Part shown: one piece after another, positions 1-11,965 of the stretch
Position numbering within the stretch: position 1 is the first letter of the stretch
How the letters are laid out: each line of letters begins with the position of its first letter
NCBI GenBank assembly: GCA_003008705.1
Contig: PDUO01000051.1
Location: 249,198 to 313,197, forward strand
Length of the DNA stretch: 64,000 bases
Source of the DNA: Pezicula radicicola
Taxonomy: Eukaryota > Ascomycota > Leotiomycetes > Helotiales > Dermateaceae
Reading direction: 5' to 3'
The notes under the pieces: model-generated
Databases searched by the model: none
Seen by the model: the letters and a program-made list of their open reading frames with translations, nothing else
What the model was told of the DNA's origin: nothing
Position numbers and translations under genes: made by a program

Positions 1-1800
1 GCCCGGTACCTGATTTGGCAATCCACGATCTCGATATAATTATCTTCAATTGCACCCATAAGCAGTCTAACTGGGACATTGAGGGCTGCCCAGGACCAAG
101 AAGGACCCAGGTACTCCCGAGGTCTAGGTTGAAGCTTTCTCGATATATCGATTATCCAAAGTATCTCATACCCCATCTTTGATTCCCACAACCCAGCTTT
201 GTACTTATCACGAAGGATCGTCCCAAACTGCGCCGCAATCCCAGATATTGCCGGGAGACGATCCCTGTCTAGGGTAAGAGTACGATGAGTGTAAACATTG
301 ACAAGATCATACCAATACTGACGAAGAGTATCAGGTCGATCTGGAGCCGGAGAACCTAAATCCGATGCTCGTAGGACCGCCTGTAAAGCCCAAGTGAATA
401 GATTATCTGATCTGTTCCTGCTGTCCACATTCCAGTCTTTGTAACCATCGGCCGTACTTCTATACCCATCTGAATTTTGGCAGATCCAACGAGTCTGAAT
501 GGATCTATACTCGAGAATGCGAGGGGAGAGAAATCGTTCTTGAAGTGCCCATGCCCTCAAATCTAAAGGCTCTGTACTAGGTACTTCAACCTCAGGAAGT
601 AGCACAACTGAGCCGAGTTGATTGTTGGAACATTTAAAGGGAAGCTTGAAAACTAGGTTCGGGCTATCATCCCCCATTCTCCGTCTATTCTGTAGGAAGC
701 CATCGTCTACTCGACCTGCTCGAGATGCTGCAATAGTGACAGTAGCTTGACTATATATCAAGGGCATTTGAGCAATTTCCCGAGCTATGTCCAGCTGATC
801 ATCTTGGATAATACAAAAGGCATCAATCCAGATTTTCGAGATTCCCAAGCTTTCTGCAACGAGAACTGCATCTCTCACAGTGGCTGGAAGGTCTTGCATG
901 TGCATTCTAATCCGGTGGCGACTGATCGTTTCCTTCGTTGTTGTGACTTGTTGCTCGCCTCCCCAGCAGTAGCTTAACGCAACGTAAGGTTCAGGCTTTC
1001 TTAATTTTGTCTCGCGCAGCCGGAGGCTTCGTCGTCCTTGTTCATCATGCATAATCTCAATAAACCTGCTCGGCATGAAATTTCCTTTTAGCTTGGGGCA
1101 TATCTGGTGCGTGTCCAAGCATGTCTTTAACCACGTTCTAACCAAGGTTAAACTGTCGTCCGATGCTGGTCGAGTATTTACAGGCCGCGCAGAGACCTCT
1201 TTCGACGCGTCATCGTCTGCATATGTCAGTCCCAACAAGTGACATGGGAAATATGGATTAATATCCAGTCCTTGAACGAAGTGTCTCGTACTTACCTGCA
1301 AGAGCGATAAGCTCGAAGCTACGTTGGTTTCCTAACGGCACAACTTCGAAGTATTCCGTTTGATAAGGTATACGACCCTCTACCATTTGGATTGCACCGA
1401 AATACAGACAATTTTTTAAGATAGAAGCCGCGAGAAAAGAGCTATTTTTTGACTCAATTCGATTGTCACTGACGATGCAGAAACAGAGAGTACAGCCACT
1501 GGCAGCAGCTTCTCTCACTTCTGCAATTGTGCAGTCGAATATGACGATATTGCGGAGGGACCACAATAGGCGATCATTCCGTTTGGAAGGTACGGATTTC
1601 TTCCTGACTGTTGGTTCCTCTCCAAATTTCTTGATCAGCCACTCTTTCACGCTAATACTTAGTCTCATTTCAACATCTTCCGAATCTCCCGAATCTTCCG
1701 ACGCAATGGCCTTTTCCCACCATTCGATATCTCTTCTATAGAGGATCAAGTTCTGGCAGAAATCGCAGGAATGCGGAGAAGAAATCCAATCCGAGGTCAT
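1..1800 (-). CDS. HET-domain protein, 3' end beyond the window
   Basis: Heterokaryon-incompatibility (HET) domain protein of the cytosolic allorecognition/cell-death type. Exon 1 is 1296-1800 and exon 2 runs from 1216 off the left edge; the intron 1217-1295 has a GTAAGT donor and ATATGCAG acceptor, joining in phase 1. At least 573 residues are present, all open. The N-terminal half carries Cys pairs (HSCDFCQ, SGCTLCFC). The HET core follows, with the family blocks PYVALSYCWGG, KIWIDAFCIIQDD, RAWALQERFLSPRIL and, near the edge, GPSWSWA. The first ATG is at 1800; the frame is open to 1836 but only from a GTG. Domain identity is secure; the specificity or partner is unknown. The C-terminal region is cut by the window. 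Confidence 0.9.
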
Positions 1801-3814
1801 GGCTTTGGAGCAACTCTGAAAAGGTGAACAGTGCACGTTGGAGCTACAGTACGTCTATCACATTCGTTATTTATTCTGACGCGGCGAGATAGTCGACTGT
1901 GTTGAGTAGGCGCAGTTACTTCTAAGCCTCGCTCTTCTGGAGCAGCGAAGAGTTTTCTGGCTTAGTCAGCAGTTGCTAATATGATCTTTCGTAAAATGGG
2001 GTCGCAAAAGTCTTGGTGCACGACCTACATATACTATCGCGACGTTTTTTTTAATTGCGATATAAAAACATTGATATTATATTGCCACTAATATATCGTT
2101 CAATATAGACAATATAATCATATAATTATAAGCAATTCTAACTCCCTATCATCTATATCTATACCCTTGATATTAGTAGGCTAGTAGTGTGTTTTATAGT
2201 ATTGTTTTAATTCGAAAGATATATCGTCAAATAAGGAATAGAATAACTATTTCCCGGGCCATTTTAGACACTAGGGCCAATTAGAAGCCTGGTATACGGT
2301 ATTACTAATACTAATAAACAATACCACAATATAACGATATATAACGATATAGGACCTATTATTATATCATATTACCACAATGTAGGGTTTCTAATATCGT
2401 ATTATATTGTCACAATATAGGAATTCTAATATCGTATCGCGATTATCGCGATCGATATAATATATTGTTATATTGTTAACTACACTGATCTTATCCCCTC
2501 TTGCTTGCAGCGTGTTGTATAGTGTCGGGTCGTCCATAGCTACGACGAGTCGGGAACCCCCACAAAGTAGTCCTTTCATAGAGGTACGTAGCTCGGCGGC
2601 TTACCGTATATGCGGGGTTCTCTCTTTGAATCAAACCTTCTTCTTGTCGCTATCTTCTCTATATCATCTCCTCCTTTGTGTATTTTCAACAGCGTAACTT
2701 TCAAGGACCATTTATTCAGGATCGCTCCTTATTTATGCGCTCCACAGAAGGATTGTATCCGGTTCACAGATGAGATTTTCGACGTACTTAAAGCAGAGGC
2801 CATTCATGCGCCAATCCGCCCTAGTGATGTACTGTACAAGCTCTAGTCAAAGATCTATAGTGCTTTTTGGATGTCGTTGGAGCATCGAACTCCCTCTGCC
2901 TAAATGGTAGTCCAAAATTCCATGAGCAACTCTGTAGATGGTAGGAGGAAGTCGACCGGAGGCAATGTAAGACACAGTTTATTGGAGAAGACTGCAATTG
3001 AAAAATGCGAAACTAGTTTACGATTTCATGAGTACCCGAGCTAAGAAATTACCATACCCTTCGCACCTATACCGCGCGCATACACACGGATCTCCAATTC
3101 CTCGCTTTTGAGACGAAGATACTGGAGATTTCTGTGACAGCTTTGAGTCGGACATGTATATCATTAGCGAGGCTGAAAGACAAAGCGAGATCCCCGTCAC
3201 CATGTCGATCTTATGCTTGTTTTCTAACAAGCTTCCAGAAAAAATATATATATATATATAAAATAAACCACATTTGTGAGCCGCAAAGAAGCAGCCTTTA
3301 GTACTGGCAAGGTAGCTTTAGATGAAGAGTATAGAGGCTGGGGAATGGTTGGTATTGAGGAGAGTATAAAGGTTGGTTAAGCAGGGCTACTATACTAGAG
3401 GAGGCTTTGGGAGAGGACTTGGTACATGTGGAGTCTAATTTGCTAGTAGAACTATACGTCTAAAGAGCCGAGGCTTTTGATAAAAATAGCACAATATATA
3501 CTCTCCTAGGACGTTACCTACTATTAAAAGGTGGATAATACCGTATTAAATGCCCAAGTGCAGTCATTCTCTACAATTGCCAACTTAATCAGCTAGCTTA
3601 GCGTAAAAGACAATTATTGTAATCTTAATGAATGAGGGTGAGTGAAAGATATTTATAACTAGCGTCATCGGAGCACCACTGCTATAATATCTACAAAATT
3701 CTGTCCAAGATAAGATACCGGTGCAAACTTAACGAATAAGAAGCATGTATTTAGAACTTAATTCCAGTCCTTATTTCCTGCCTCCTCTATACCATCTCAA
3801 CTATTCCATGTCTC
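1801..3814. other. AT-rich intergenic region, no supported gene
   Basis: About 2 kb of mostly AT-rich sequence. Around 2040-2470 it is a mosaic of short ATAT, ATCG and ACAATAT words, and a short TA run lies at about 3243-3260. The open frames here (for example near 2391-2579 and 2610-2846) are short, lack recognisable domains and are probably chance. It looks like repeat debris mutated by RIP. Confidence 0.5.
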
Positions 3815-4470
3815 TCATGCATAAGTATAAGTTGGCTCTCCGGCATATCCCATAGTACCAAGGTTAATTGGGGTGCAGCCCTCGCGGGTGAAGCCGACAG
3901 CAGTAGGAGAATAGATCATGAACATAGTATCGACCGCCTCGTTAGGACAAGCAACGAAGGCTTGGCCGTTGTATTGCAAGTTTCCGACACCGTTCTCATT
4001 CGTTGGTGAGGTGTACAAGAAACCGGTAATGTTTGCGTCCCTCGGCATTATGCTGTATGGTGTGGTGAAGCCGATTTCACCAAAGTAGGTGACGTAGAGC
4101 TTTTGACCGCCTGGTACAACGGCATCAAGGCTTACTATGCTATCGACGCCGGTTTGATTAGGAATGGCGTTGAAGGCAGTGACGTTCCCTCCTATTTTGA
4201 GTTAGATATATTGATAGACAGAGGTGAGACTGCGGAGACTAGGCTTAGAAACTTACCTGGGCAATAGGACTCTGTAGGGGGGCAGTAGGTTGTAGTAGGC
4301 AGGCCAATCCACAATCGCTGGCCATTTGCGTTAATGGCCTTGAAATGCAGAGGGCTTCCACTGTGGAGAGTTGTCAAAGTAAATGTGTTGACAACCGCTG
4401 GGGGAGCAGCAAGAGGAGCAGCAGCAGCAATGCTGAGCATAGCAGAGGCAATGATGGTTTTCGAAAACAT
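3815..4470 (-). CDS. Small secreted protein, fungal 'IgE-binding protein'-like
   Basis: Predicted secreted protein of 196 residues. Exon 1 is 4257-4470 and exon 2 is 3815-4191, with a GTAAGT donor and ATAG acceptor joining in phase 1. The N-terminus (MFSKTIIASAMLSIAAAAPL) is a typical signal peptide. The mature part opens with FTLTTLHSGSPLHF and holds cysteines in YCPPTESYCPG, ACPNE and EGCTP. This pattern matches a family of small fungal secreted proteins often annotated as cell-wall or IgE-binding proteins; no enzyme activity is known to me for it. It stands alone between AT-rich stretches. The reading frame is intact. The family call rests on recall of the HSGSP-type N-terminus. Confidence 0.75.
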
Positions 4471-5999
4471 GTTTGTCTTGTTTTTGAGGTGTGGGTTGTG
4501 TTTTTAGGACGCTGGTAAAATGGCTTTGTAAGATATTGATGGAATTTTGAGGAAGTGTTTGAAGTATAAGGAAGATGATGATTGATGCTTGAAAATGAGA
4601 CATCGACCTGTCCATATATATACCCATAGTCTTGACAACATACTTGCAACAACCGTCCTAAAAGTGGATTTTCTTTACGAGAAACATATCCCCATATTAT
4701 TCCAAGAACAGGGTATATATCCCTTCTTGGACAAATTGAAGCATACGATGTGATCGTGGGTACTTACTCGAGAAAAAGCGGGCACCTAGCTGGATTACAA
4801 AGCATACTCAGTGTCGGGATGAGGCGCAAGGCACCAGCGTTAATTAAGCGAACTCGTGTTGCTGACGGGAATGCTGTTATTTGTATAAATATAGACGTTT
4901 GCCGAGGGACTAACTGATTATTAAGCGATATATCGCATGTTTTTTGCGGTGGATTTATCGGATTCATTCAAAACTCAGCATCTGTGGATCATTGTTACAT
5001 TACTATATACACGATACTAGAAAGAGTTTAAATTTTTACGTATAATAAAGAGGGTGGTTCATTGACTATAGGCGAAAAGGTTTATGAATCAAGCGACCAT
5101 AGATATTCGAGTAGTCATTTAGTAGTCTGTCACTCTTTTGGTATTCATGTTGATTTCTTTGTAATAAATTGTAGAAATAGCAATTTGTCTTCGTCTTCAA
5201 GAGTTGTAATATTGTCCTTTAACCTGAAACCCACCGGAACGAGGCTCAGGTAGATGAATTATCCTGTGTTTACTTATTAGGAGTTTTTGTTTAAGAAAAT
5301 GAATAATTATACGCTATTAGCGTTGAAAGAAAGGATCTTCATTCATAGTATTCGCAAGGAGGACATAGCGGATGTCTTAATAAAAGCAAAATTTCATCTT
5401 TTAACTTAAGATGTTATCAACGCTTGCAAGCTGAAGTAGGTAATTTTATCCTTTGATTTAAATGGAAACTATCCTCGCATCCTCGGAACAACCTGAAAAA
5501 CTCCCACGTCGAGTAACTCTTCCACACTAATAATCTAATGACATAGCTATACTAGTCATAGGAGAACTTTTAAAGTAAAGTAGATAAAAAAGTAATCTAT
5601 GATCTCTATGGCGGAGAGTTACATATATACTTAAGCAATTAGCAAAATACAGAATGCATGCTAATTAATATAGTCCAATTCCAAATTCCCAAGTATGGAT
5701 AACAGAGCACTCTTAAACACAAAATTGACTTAGTGATATAAACTCCTGGTCCCCTACTCGTATTGAAGCCTGCATCTCATTCTCAACGTTTATATATTTC
5801 TCAGCTTCTCCAAAATGATATCACACATGGTGTTCTCCCTCCTCTGATAATTTAACAGCAACCAAGGAATTATGCAATTTTACCTATCCTGATTCTCTGC
5901 CATAAGCCCAAAAATCATCCTTACTCCCGTATTACTACTTAACGTTCGTATCATATGCTCATCCACCTTCGACCCTGCTCGCGTATAGAGCGGCAGCTT
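4471..5999. other. AT-rich intergenic region
   Basis: 1.5 kb. The first 150 bases upstream of the secreted-protein gene hold a TATATATA stretch near 4613-4622, fitting a core promoter for the minus-strand gene. The rest (about 4970-5990) is AT-rich with no credible coding frame. Confidence 0.4.
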
Positions 6000-6130
6000 C
6001 TATTGTCCATATTCAAGCATAAGAGCAGCTACACCTGCTGCAATAGGAGCGGCATATGACGTGCCGGACCGCAGTACGGAAATGCCGTAGTCCTGTAGGC
6101 GCGAGTTGGGTGTGTACGATGAATAACGTA
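6000..6130 (-). pseudogene. Subtilase (S8) C-terminal relic
   Basis: The minus strand encodes a short stretch with the catalytic serine block of subtilisin-like peptidases (SGTSYAAPIAAGVAALMLEY), followed two codons later by a TAG at 6000. The upstream part of the frame has no recognisable Asp or His blocks and lies in AT-rich DNA. Fungal S8 domains also occur inside larger NLR-like and patatin-like proteins, so the parent protein type is unclear. This is read as a degraded fragment, not a gene. Confidence 0.55.
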
Positions 6131-7279
6131 TTAACAAAGCAGTTGCCGGTAGGACGCAAGTAGTATTGTTATTACTGCTCCTTAGGCACGTAGCTGTAGT
6201 CTCAATTTGAATCATTATAGGAGCAATGACAATGTAGCTTTTTGTTGGTACTAAGGAATCACTTAGAAGTAGTGCTCGAGATGTAGGTTTTGTTGGCACT
6301 CAGCATCCCCTTGAACTATTCCTGTATGCGAATATTAGAGCTTAGTCTACGACTCTGCTTAACCTATGTGATTATATAGTCTATTAATTTAGGTTAAAGA
6401 TGTGTTAGATGAAAGTCTAAATCTCCTTGACCACCTAATTACATAACTAGGATTGTTTAGAGAGTGAAGTTGGGCTTTAAATGATATACTTCGCGGTCGG
6501 CTTTATGTATATAGATCTATAACGCGGAAAGCCACTTTTGGTTGCCTAAGACACCGAAGCTAAGGAAGCAACTTCGAACTATAGTTAGTAAGTGGGATAA
6601 TGAATTCGGGGGGATAGCAGAGACCCCGAAAATCGGGCTGACCGACCTCGTATCGTGCCCGCGGTGTATCCACTCTTTCTTGACCAATAATGTTCTTACT
6701 AAAAACCTTTAGAAGGCTCCGTAGATATGTCACACCACTAGTGCCGGTGGGGAAACTAAATATGAGTGAAATGCTGCACACGAACTAATTCATAGTGAGC
6801 CTGCAATAATACTGTACGTAAAAGAAATAGGATAACATGGTCCACTTTCTCGACGCTTAACAGATGATAGGCAAACCCAGCCGAGCCAGCCCCTGAAAGA
6901 TATAAGGAAGATATCAAAATGGATAATATCTACAAAAGATACCCCAGCCTCATGGACTCCAGTTTGCTTCCTTTTGTTTGCTTCCTTTTGTTTGCGAGTA
7001 GGAGCTCAGAATTGATAACAGGGACATCCAACCAAAATTGCAATATCAATAGGGAATTTAAACTTAGTACCGAAATCATCCAAGCTGGTCTCCGTTTTGC
7101 TCATCTGCGCATCATGTATCACCTCCTGCGTAAGCTATGCTAGATAGTACTAAAGGATCGAAATGCTGACTGCTTCTAGACCCTTGGATTTGATGGGTCA
7201 ATGATGTAAAATAGCCTCCCTCAACCCAAAGCCGGCTCCTATCTCACTTGGATTCTATCTAACGCAGGTAACAAATAGG
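6131..7279. other. AT-rich intergenic region between two relics
   Basis: About 1.1 kb with no supported gene. A short imperfect direct repeat (GCTTCCTTTTGTTT twice) lies at about 6966-6993. Confidence 0.4.
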
Positions 7280-8150
7280 AACGGGTTGAACATACTGGAT
7301 TCATATACAGAGTACTTTCACCTAAACACTGCAACTCTGTCATTGAATACCTCGGCCGTATGGCTAGGAGGCGCCATCTCTGGCATGTTCTATGGCCTCG
7401 TCGTTGACGCCATCGGTCGTAAACAGTCCCTGTTCTAGGCTGCGCTCTTCACTATCTTCTCTGCTATCCTGCAGACTGTTTCTCAGAACATAGCTATGTT
7501 TGTGATCTCTAGGATTCTGATTGGTGTTGGTACTAGAGCTTCAAGTGTAGCTAGTGAGTCCCTTTTATATAAATATTTATTTATCTTCTTTTCATTCCTG
7601 ATTTCGGCATCCCTCTCATGAGATATTGATTGATGCCATCTATTGGCCCGACGTACCTGGCTGAGACGCTTCCATTGGCCTGGCGACTACCATCTGCCTT
7701 GCAAGGGCTTTTTAGCGTAATCTGCATCTTGATCCTTCCCTTTATGCCAGAGTCACCTAGATAGCTCGCCTACCAAGGCCGCAACGAAGAAGCGTTCGAG
7801 GTACTCGCTCAGACTTACTCGGACGGAGATGCCACAACTCCAGTTGTTCTGCTGCAATACAGGGAGATTACCGATACGTTAGCTTTTGAGAAAAATGTTG
7901 GAGAGACCTTGGGAATGATGGAGTGTGTTAAAACGCCTTCAAGCAGGAAGAGGTTGTTATTGACTGCTTCAGTGGCGGTGTTCTCCATGCTTTCCCGTAA
8001 GCACCTGCAAATACTTTCAGCTATATTGCATCGCATTGGACTGATTCTAATGGGAAACCGGGAAACAACATCATATCTTACTATCTTGGAACTATGCTTG
8101 ACAACGCAGGCATCACCGACAGCACCACCCAGTTCGAAATCATAAGTCCG
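7280..8150 (+). pseudogene. MFS sugar transporter, broken and truncated
   Basis: The + strand preserves about the first half of a sugar-porter MFS protein: TM segments followed by GLVVDAIGRKQSLF (the loop 2-3 GRK motif), then AALFTIFSAILQTVSQN, GPTYLAETLPLAWR, MPESPR and finally YYLGTMLDNAGITDSTTQFE in a third frame. In-frame TAG codons interrupt it at 7436-7438 (after KQSLF) and 7762-7764 (after MPESPR, where the motif normally continues WL). An intron boundary near 7555 has a GTGAGT donor but no clear acceptor. The C-terminal half is missing. Clearly non-functional. Confidence 0.8.
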
Positions 8151-9485
8151 AAAGGAAATCTCCACCTGCTTCCCTCCCTCCCAAATCGCGTGACTAACAA
8201 GATCACTACTACTAGAACATCATCCTCAACGCCTGGTGATGCGGAGAACTTCTACAGTCGACAAATTACTGGAGGGAAAAACGTGGAGAGGGGGAGTTGC
8301 TATTTGATATCTCGTTCCCTAAGCCAGCGAATTCTCGACCTTCCGATTCGTTCTAGAGCATTTTACTATTTCGTTACGTTAGATGAAATGAATTAGGGCA
8401 CCCGTGATATATGTTTGTTTATATTTAGTGGCAATCTTCGGAATTCTTTTCTATATATATTCACTTCCATCAACATCTCATAAGGTTGATTACTGACGTA
8501 TCTCAACATACATGTAATTAATGTAGTCGAGGGTTGTAGGTGTTATAGGTTTTAATAGACAAAATCTTATGAGAGTCTTTGGCAAGTCAGCATATCAATC
8601 AATAGAGATGTCTGTCGGCCACCACAAACATATCAAAGAGGGATATACCTTCCAATTTGAAAACATAATCCATCGAGTTAACGGCTGCTTCTACAACATA
8701 AGCAGCCTGAATTTATTCCGTTTCATACCTATCGTGTAGGGTCATGGATTAGGCATCTCCGATTGTCTGACGCTAAGAGATATTAGGCCGTGCTAATACC
8801 TAGTCCAGATGGTAGTGCATAATAAGCAGGCTGCATATACTTTGTACAGGCCCAAACAAATCCTATTACTGTCTAAGCTGCGGCTCTGTAAATCTAGGGT
8901 AATCAACGAATCACTTAACTAGAAAAGTCACCTTTTTAGCGATAACTAGTTAGTTGCGCTTAGACGGAAATACAGTTTATTTAGCCCTGTACAAAGTACT
9001 CTCCCCCTTTATAGGTGTGGAGATCTCGTATTTTGCTCGGATAACACTGTTCCTGTTAGACTGACGACTAGAGTTCTGGACAGCAACTACACCAATTATC
9101 GCGATTCGACGTATGGTGAATAGGGTGATCTAAGCGTCGAACTTGAAGTTTATTTTAGGTTTATTCCGCCGAAGTGAATTCCTAGGAAGTCGTAAATGTC
9201 GAATTGGAGCTCGCTAAGGCGTCGTCGACAGCCTTAAACCTTGCGAAGACGAACCGAACCGCTCGTAACCCCCTCTCGCTGCGGCCTTTTTGGGTGCGTG
9301 GAAATAACTCTATCGCCAAAGGGTATTCGGCGATAACAATTAGTTTAGTTGAATTAACACCATGTTGAAATGCGGGGGTTCAGCATACCGGTACTCGTCA
9401 TTTCAATTCTTAGCCAGATATCACTCTTATTTCATCAGTATCGCTAAATAGTAAGAGAAAGTGGGGTTCCTCGAAGCAGAACATC
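8151..9485. other. Intergenic, AT-rich with a GC-richer patch
   Basis: No coding frame is supported. A patch at about 9050-9340 is richer in CG (GTCGTCGACAG, GACGAACCGAACCG) than its surroundings and may be an old repeat, but flanking target duplications could not be matched. A motif like ATAAGCAGGCTGCATAT near 8820 recurs near 12564, suggesting a shared dispersed repeat. Confidence 0.35.
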
Positions 9486-10531
9486 ATGAAGGTTCTTCTT
9501 ACCGGTGGCAGCGGCTTCATTGGGAGGCACTGTCTTGACTACCTACTCAAACATGGGTTTGTCCTCCTTCAGATATATCAGGATTTATTCGCTGACAAAT
9601 CCACAGTCACAGTGTTGTTACTACGGTGCGCAGTGATGAAAAGGGGAAACAGATTCTCGATGATTATCCCGAATCTTCACGCCAACTCTCGTATTGCATC
9701 GTCGAGGATATGGCACACTCCGGTGCCTTTGATCAAGCCGTCCAGTCAGAGCCTCCTTTCGAAGCCGTTCTGCATACAGCTAGTCCCTTTCATTACAATG
9801 CGGTAGACCCAAAGAAAGACATAACCGACCCCGCCATAATGGGAACGACCGAAATCTTGCGAGCAATCAAAAGCCGGGCTCCTTCCGTCAAACGAGTCGT
9901 TGTCACCTCTTCGTTTGCTGCCGTCATAAACCCACAGGGACATTTACCTGTCTATACTGCGGATATTTGGAATCCTATCACAATGGAGCAAGCTCTTCAG
10001 GGTGGTCTGGGTGCCTACATAGGGAGCAAGAAGTTTGCAGAGAAGGCCGCCTGGGATTTTGTCGAGAACGAAAAGCCAGGATTTACTCTTTCGACCGTCA
10101 ATCCTGTCTTGGTATTTGGGCCAGTGACAAATCATTTGAAGTCCCTCGATAACGTCAACACCTCCAATGTCATATTCAGGGATATGATGCAAGGCAAGAT
10201 GAAGTTAGGCATTACCGCTGGCTCATTCTCTTGGGTTGATGTGAGAGATGTTGCTCTTGCTCATGTTCGTGCAATCGAGGTCCCAGAAGCTGGCGGGAAA
10301 CGGTTCCTCGCTGCCGCGGGGCCATTCGAAAATGAACAGATTGCTAAGGTTATCAAGGACAATTTTCCTGATCTGGCGGACAACTTTCCCGACAAGATCG
10401 ACGTTCCGGACGAGCCCCAGAGCTACCGGATTGACACGACGCCTATGGATCAAATTCTGGGGATATCATTCAGGCCGCTGGATCAGTGCATCGTAGACAC
10501 AGTCAAGTCTTTGTTGAAAGTAAATGTTTAG
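9486..10531 (+). CDS. NAD(P)-dependent reductase, DFR/GRE2-like extended SDR
   Basis: Extended short-chain dehydrogenase of the dihydroflavonol-4-reductase/GRE2 (methylglyoxal/ketone reductase) type, 329 residues, cytosolic. Exons 9486-9556 and 9613-10531; the GTTTGT donor and CACAG acceptor restore the frame across Gly24. The cofactor motif GGSGFIG lies at residues 7-13, VVVTSSFAAV is the catalytic Ser strand, and YIGSK (about residues 159-163) is the YxxxK catalytic pair. It ends with a usual C-terminal helix (DTVKSLLKV). It converges on a trans-enoyl-reductase-like gene with only about 170 bases between stops. Substrate unknown; family members reduce ketones or aldehydes with NADPH. The frame is intact. 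Confidence 0.9.
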
Positions 10532-10702
10532 GCTATCATAACCTTACGCTGCTGAGGTCTAGTAGATACTTAAGTCAATTATCGATTTAGTCTGAATCTT
10601 CATGTTTGTCGCAATTGCAAGATTTGTACTGTGACACAATAGGTATAATTTGGAACCTGAATTTAATCTATCATTATGCCCTTAAAAGCTCCGCCCAACC
10701 TT

Positions 10703-11965
10703 TTACTTTAATTCAGGAAATTCTTCAGCTGTCCACACCTTCCAAACGAGTCTCTCTCCACTGACAGCACCACTCCTCAAAATGTTCAGAGCTTTTTGTG
10801 CCCTTTCCAGCAGTGTTTTCCCTTCTACTACTTACTGTTTGTTCGGTTCGATAATACCTTGAGCGAGTAGTGTAGACATGATTACTGGCTGGAGATTGTC
10901 TTTCAAGAATGCATGCTATAGGGAATATCATCAGCCAAGCTCGATGGGAAAAACATTCGGGGTCGTAACAATACTCACAGCTTCATAGGCGTACGTTGCA
11001 ACGCTATGAGTCTCGACCTCTGGTGACCAAGCTGCCTCCTTTGAAACGTTGAGAGCTAACTGGACAGGAGTTTCTGAGTTTTGCGCTGATGGAGCACTAA
11101 TGATGACTGGAAGTAGGGCCGCAACAATTGAACCTGGCTGAGTTGCAATCTTTGAGATTGGCAGCAGTGAACCGAACTTTGAATCCACGCAGTCAAAAAC
11201 ACGGATGCCATTTGGAGTACTCTTCGCGTTAACGATCTCGCTAATGGAATGAACCACAGTAGAATCTCGATAATCGAAGACGTGTTTTGCGCCGTAGGAC
11301 TTAATATTACCGTGGTGCTTAGCGGAAGCAGTACCAATCACATTCGTATATCCCCAGTATTTCAGAATCTGAACAGCGTATTGACCAACAGAACTCGACG
11401 CCCCCCAGATGATAATTGGTATGTCTTGGTTTTTGGAAGTGAAACCCTCTGGACAAGGCCATGGCAACTCCACACCGAGCTTCTCGGAAAGTGTAAAGAA
11501 TGCTGTACAGACGTTGTTGGGCAGCGTGGCTGCAGCTGCTAATGGGACCCCCGCTGGGACCTGTTTGATTGTTCAGACATTGAGACCAGAAACCAAAGAC
11601 AAGAGGAAATTCGGCAAAGAAGGGAATTACCATACTCTTGCAAAGAGATGCTCTGGCGCAGTAACATAAACCTGCTGTGCCTTTTCCTTCTCATTGTGAA
11701 AAAAGAAGCCAAAGACTCGGTCGCCGACTTTGTAATGCTTGACATCTGAACCAACTTCCACTATAGTTCCTGCAGCAGAATCGCCGAGGCATTGTGGGAA
11801 TCGAGCCATCAACCCAGCATCAACTTGGAAGACATCCAAGGGTGCCGATGGGACCCATTCCACTCGAACCCGGACTTCTCCTTGCTGAGCTGTGGGAGTA
11901 GCCACTTGCGCAACAGTCAACGGTTGTTTGAGGCCAGTAGCGATAACGGCTGGATGAGTTGCCAT
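10703..11965 (-). pseudogene. Zinc-type enoyl/quinone reductase (trans-ER-like) with in-frame stop
   Basis: Medium-chain dehydrogenase of the kind found as trans-acting enoyl reductases in fungal polyketide clusters (ToxD-like). Exons 11636-11965, 10979-11560 and 10703-10915, all with GT-AG introns in phase 0. Exon 1 is the GroES-like part (DSAAGTIVEVGSDV, KVGDRVFGF). Exon 2 has the Rossmann motif GASSSVG at residues 163-169. Exon 3 ends with SGERLVWKVWTAEEFPELK as in the family. A TAA at 10832-10834 falls in frame between IIEPNKQ and VVEGKTLLER, so translation would stop after 331 of 374 codons, losing the final helix and strand. CAA-to-TAA would explain it. It may be a recent pseudogene or a shortened protein. 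Confidence 0.75.

Noticed and set aside
1801..1836. Start of the left-edge HET gene at 1836
   Set aside because: That codon is GTG; the first ATG in frame is at 1800.
4374..4652. Overlapping open frames across the secreted-protein 5' region
   Set aside because: They are out-of-frame shadows of exon 1 and its promoter, with low-complexity translations.
9048..9338. Possible LTR (TGTTCC...ATAACA) upstream of the reductase gene
   Set aside because: The flanking bases do not form a target-site duplication and the ends were not confirmed by another copy.
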